DNA of 5,828 nucleotides from an uncultured Bacteroidales bacterium (GTDB taxonomy: Bacteria; Bacteroidota; Bacteroidia; Bacteroidales; Muribaculaceae). Every line of letters starts with the position of its first letter. The first letter of the stretch is position 1. The notes below the pieces were generated by a model, which searched no databases, was not told the origin of the DNA, and was given only the letters and a program-made list of their open reading frames with translations. The stretch is from contig CALZQD010000118.1 in the NCBI GenBank assembly GCA_945828175.1, positions 1 through 5,828 of the forward strand, written 5' to 3'. This document shows positions 5,778 to 5,828 of this stretch, piece by piece. The translations under genes and the position numbers were made by a program.

Positions 5778-5828
5778 CTGTCTCTTATACACATCTCCGA
5801 GCCCACGAGACGTAGAGGAATCGCGTAT
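5778..5828. other. Illumina Nextera i7-side adapter, reverse orientation (library artefact)
   Basis: CTGTCTCTTATACACATCT at 5778-5796 is the Tn5 mosaic end, and the remaining transposase adapter runs to 5811. It is followed by the 8-base index GTAGAGGA (5812-5819) and the start of the reversed P7 primer (5820-5828). One base differs from the expected P7 sequence (G instead of T at 5823). The whole piece mirrors positions 1-47, so both ends carry the same adapter and index. Genomic sequence ends at 5777, seven bases after the glycosyltransferase stop. Confidence 0.98.

Overview
The window is a 5.73-kb genomic fragment (48-5777) flanked at both ends by untrimmed Illumina Nextera/Tn5 library adapter (1-47 and 5778-5828). 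The genomic part looks like a Bacteroidota chromosome, most likely order Bacteroidales. The reasons are the TAnnTTTG-type promoter element in the one intergenic gap, the absence of Shine-Dalgarno sequences before AT-rich start regions, and the close resemblance of all four proteins to Bacteroidales capsule/exopolysaccharide proteins. The GC- and Ala/Arg-rich coding style would suit a Muribaculaceae-like or other GC-richer gut lineage, but that placement is a guess.

Layout, left to right. Three genes lie on the minus strand in one probable operon, transcribed right to left: an outer-membrane polysaccharide export lipoprotein (wza-type, 3599-4402), an inner-membrane chain-length regulator fused to a tyrosine autokinase (wzc-type, 1311-3590), and an oligosaccharide flippase (wzx-type) that starts at 1285 and runs off the left end of the fragment at 48. 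The gaps between them are only 8 and 25 bases. A 180-base AT-rich gap (4403-4582) separates wza from a divergent plus-strand gene (4583-5770) for a membrane-anchored family 2 glycosyltransferase. The gap carries candidate promoters in both directions, an 8-bp inverted repeat, an 11-bp tandem repeat and a 12-bp palindrome touching the wza start codon.

Together these genes describe a Wzx/Wzy-type polysaccharide assembly and export module. The glycosyltransferase would add a sugar to a lipid-linked repeat unit on the cytoplasmic face, the flippase would move the unit across the inner membrane, the Wzc-like protein would control polymer length and export through its phosphorylated tyrosine tail, and the Wza-like lipoprotein would form the outer-membrane exit channel. 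No polymerase (wzy), initiating glycosyl-phosphate transferase or tyrosine phosphatase lies inside the window. I see no RNA gene, CRISPR array, prophage or genuine mobile element.

I found no clearly new system. The points most worth a second look are the glycosyltransferase without a recognisable DxD metal-binding motif, the hexanucleotide repeat that encodes the kinase's tyrosine tail, the structured divergent control region, and the adapter ends, which could be mistaken for transposon inverted repeats.
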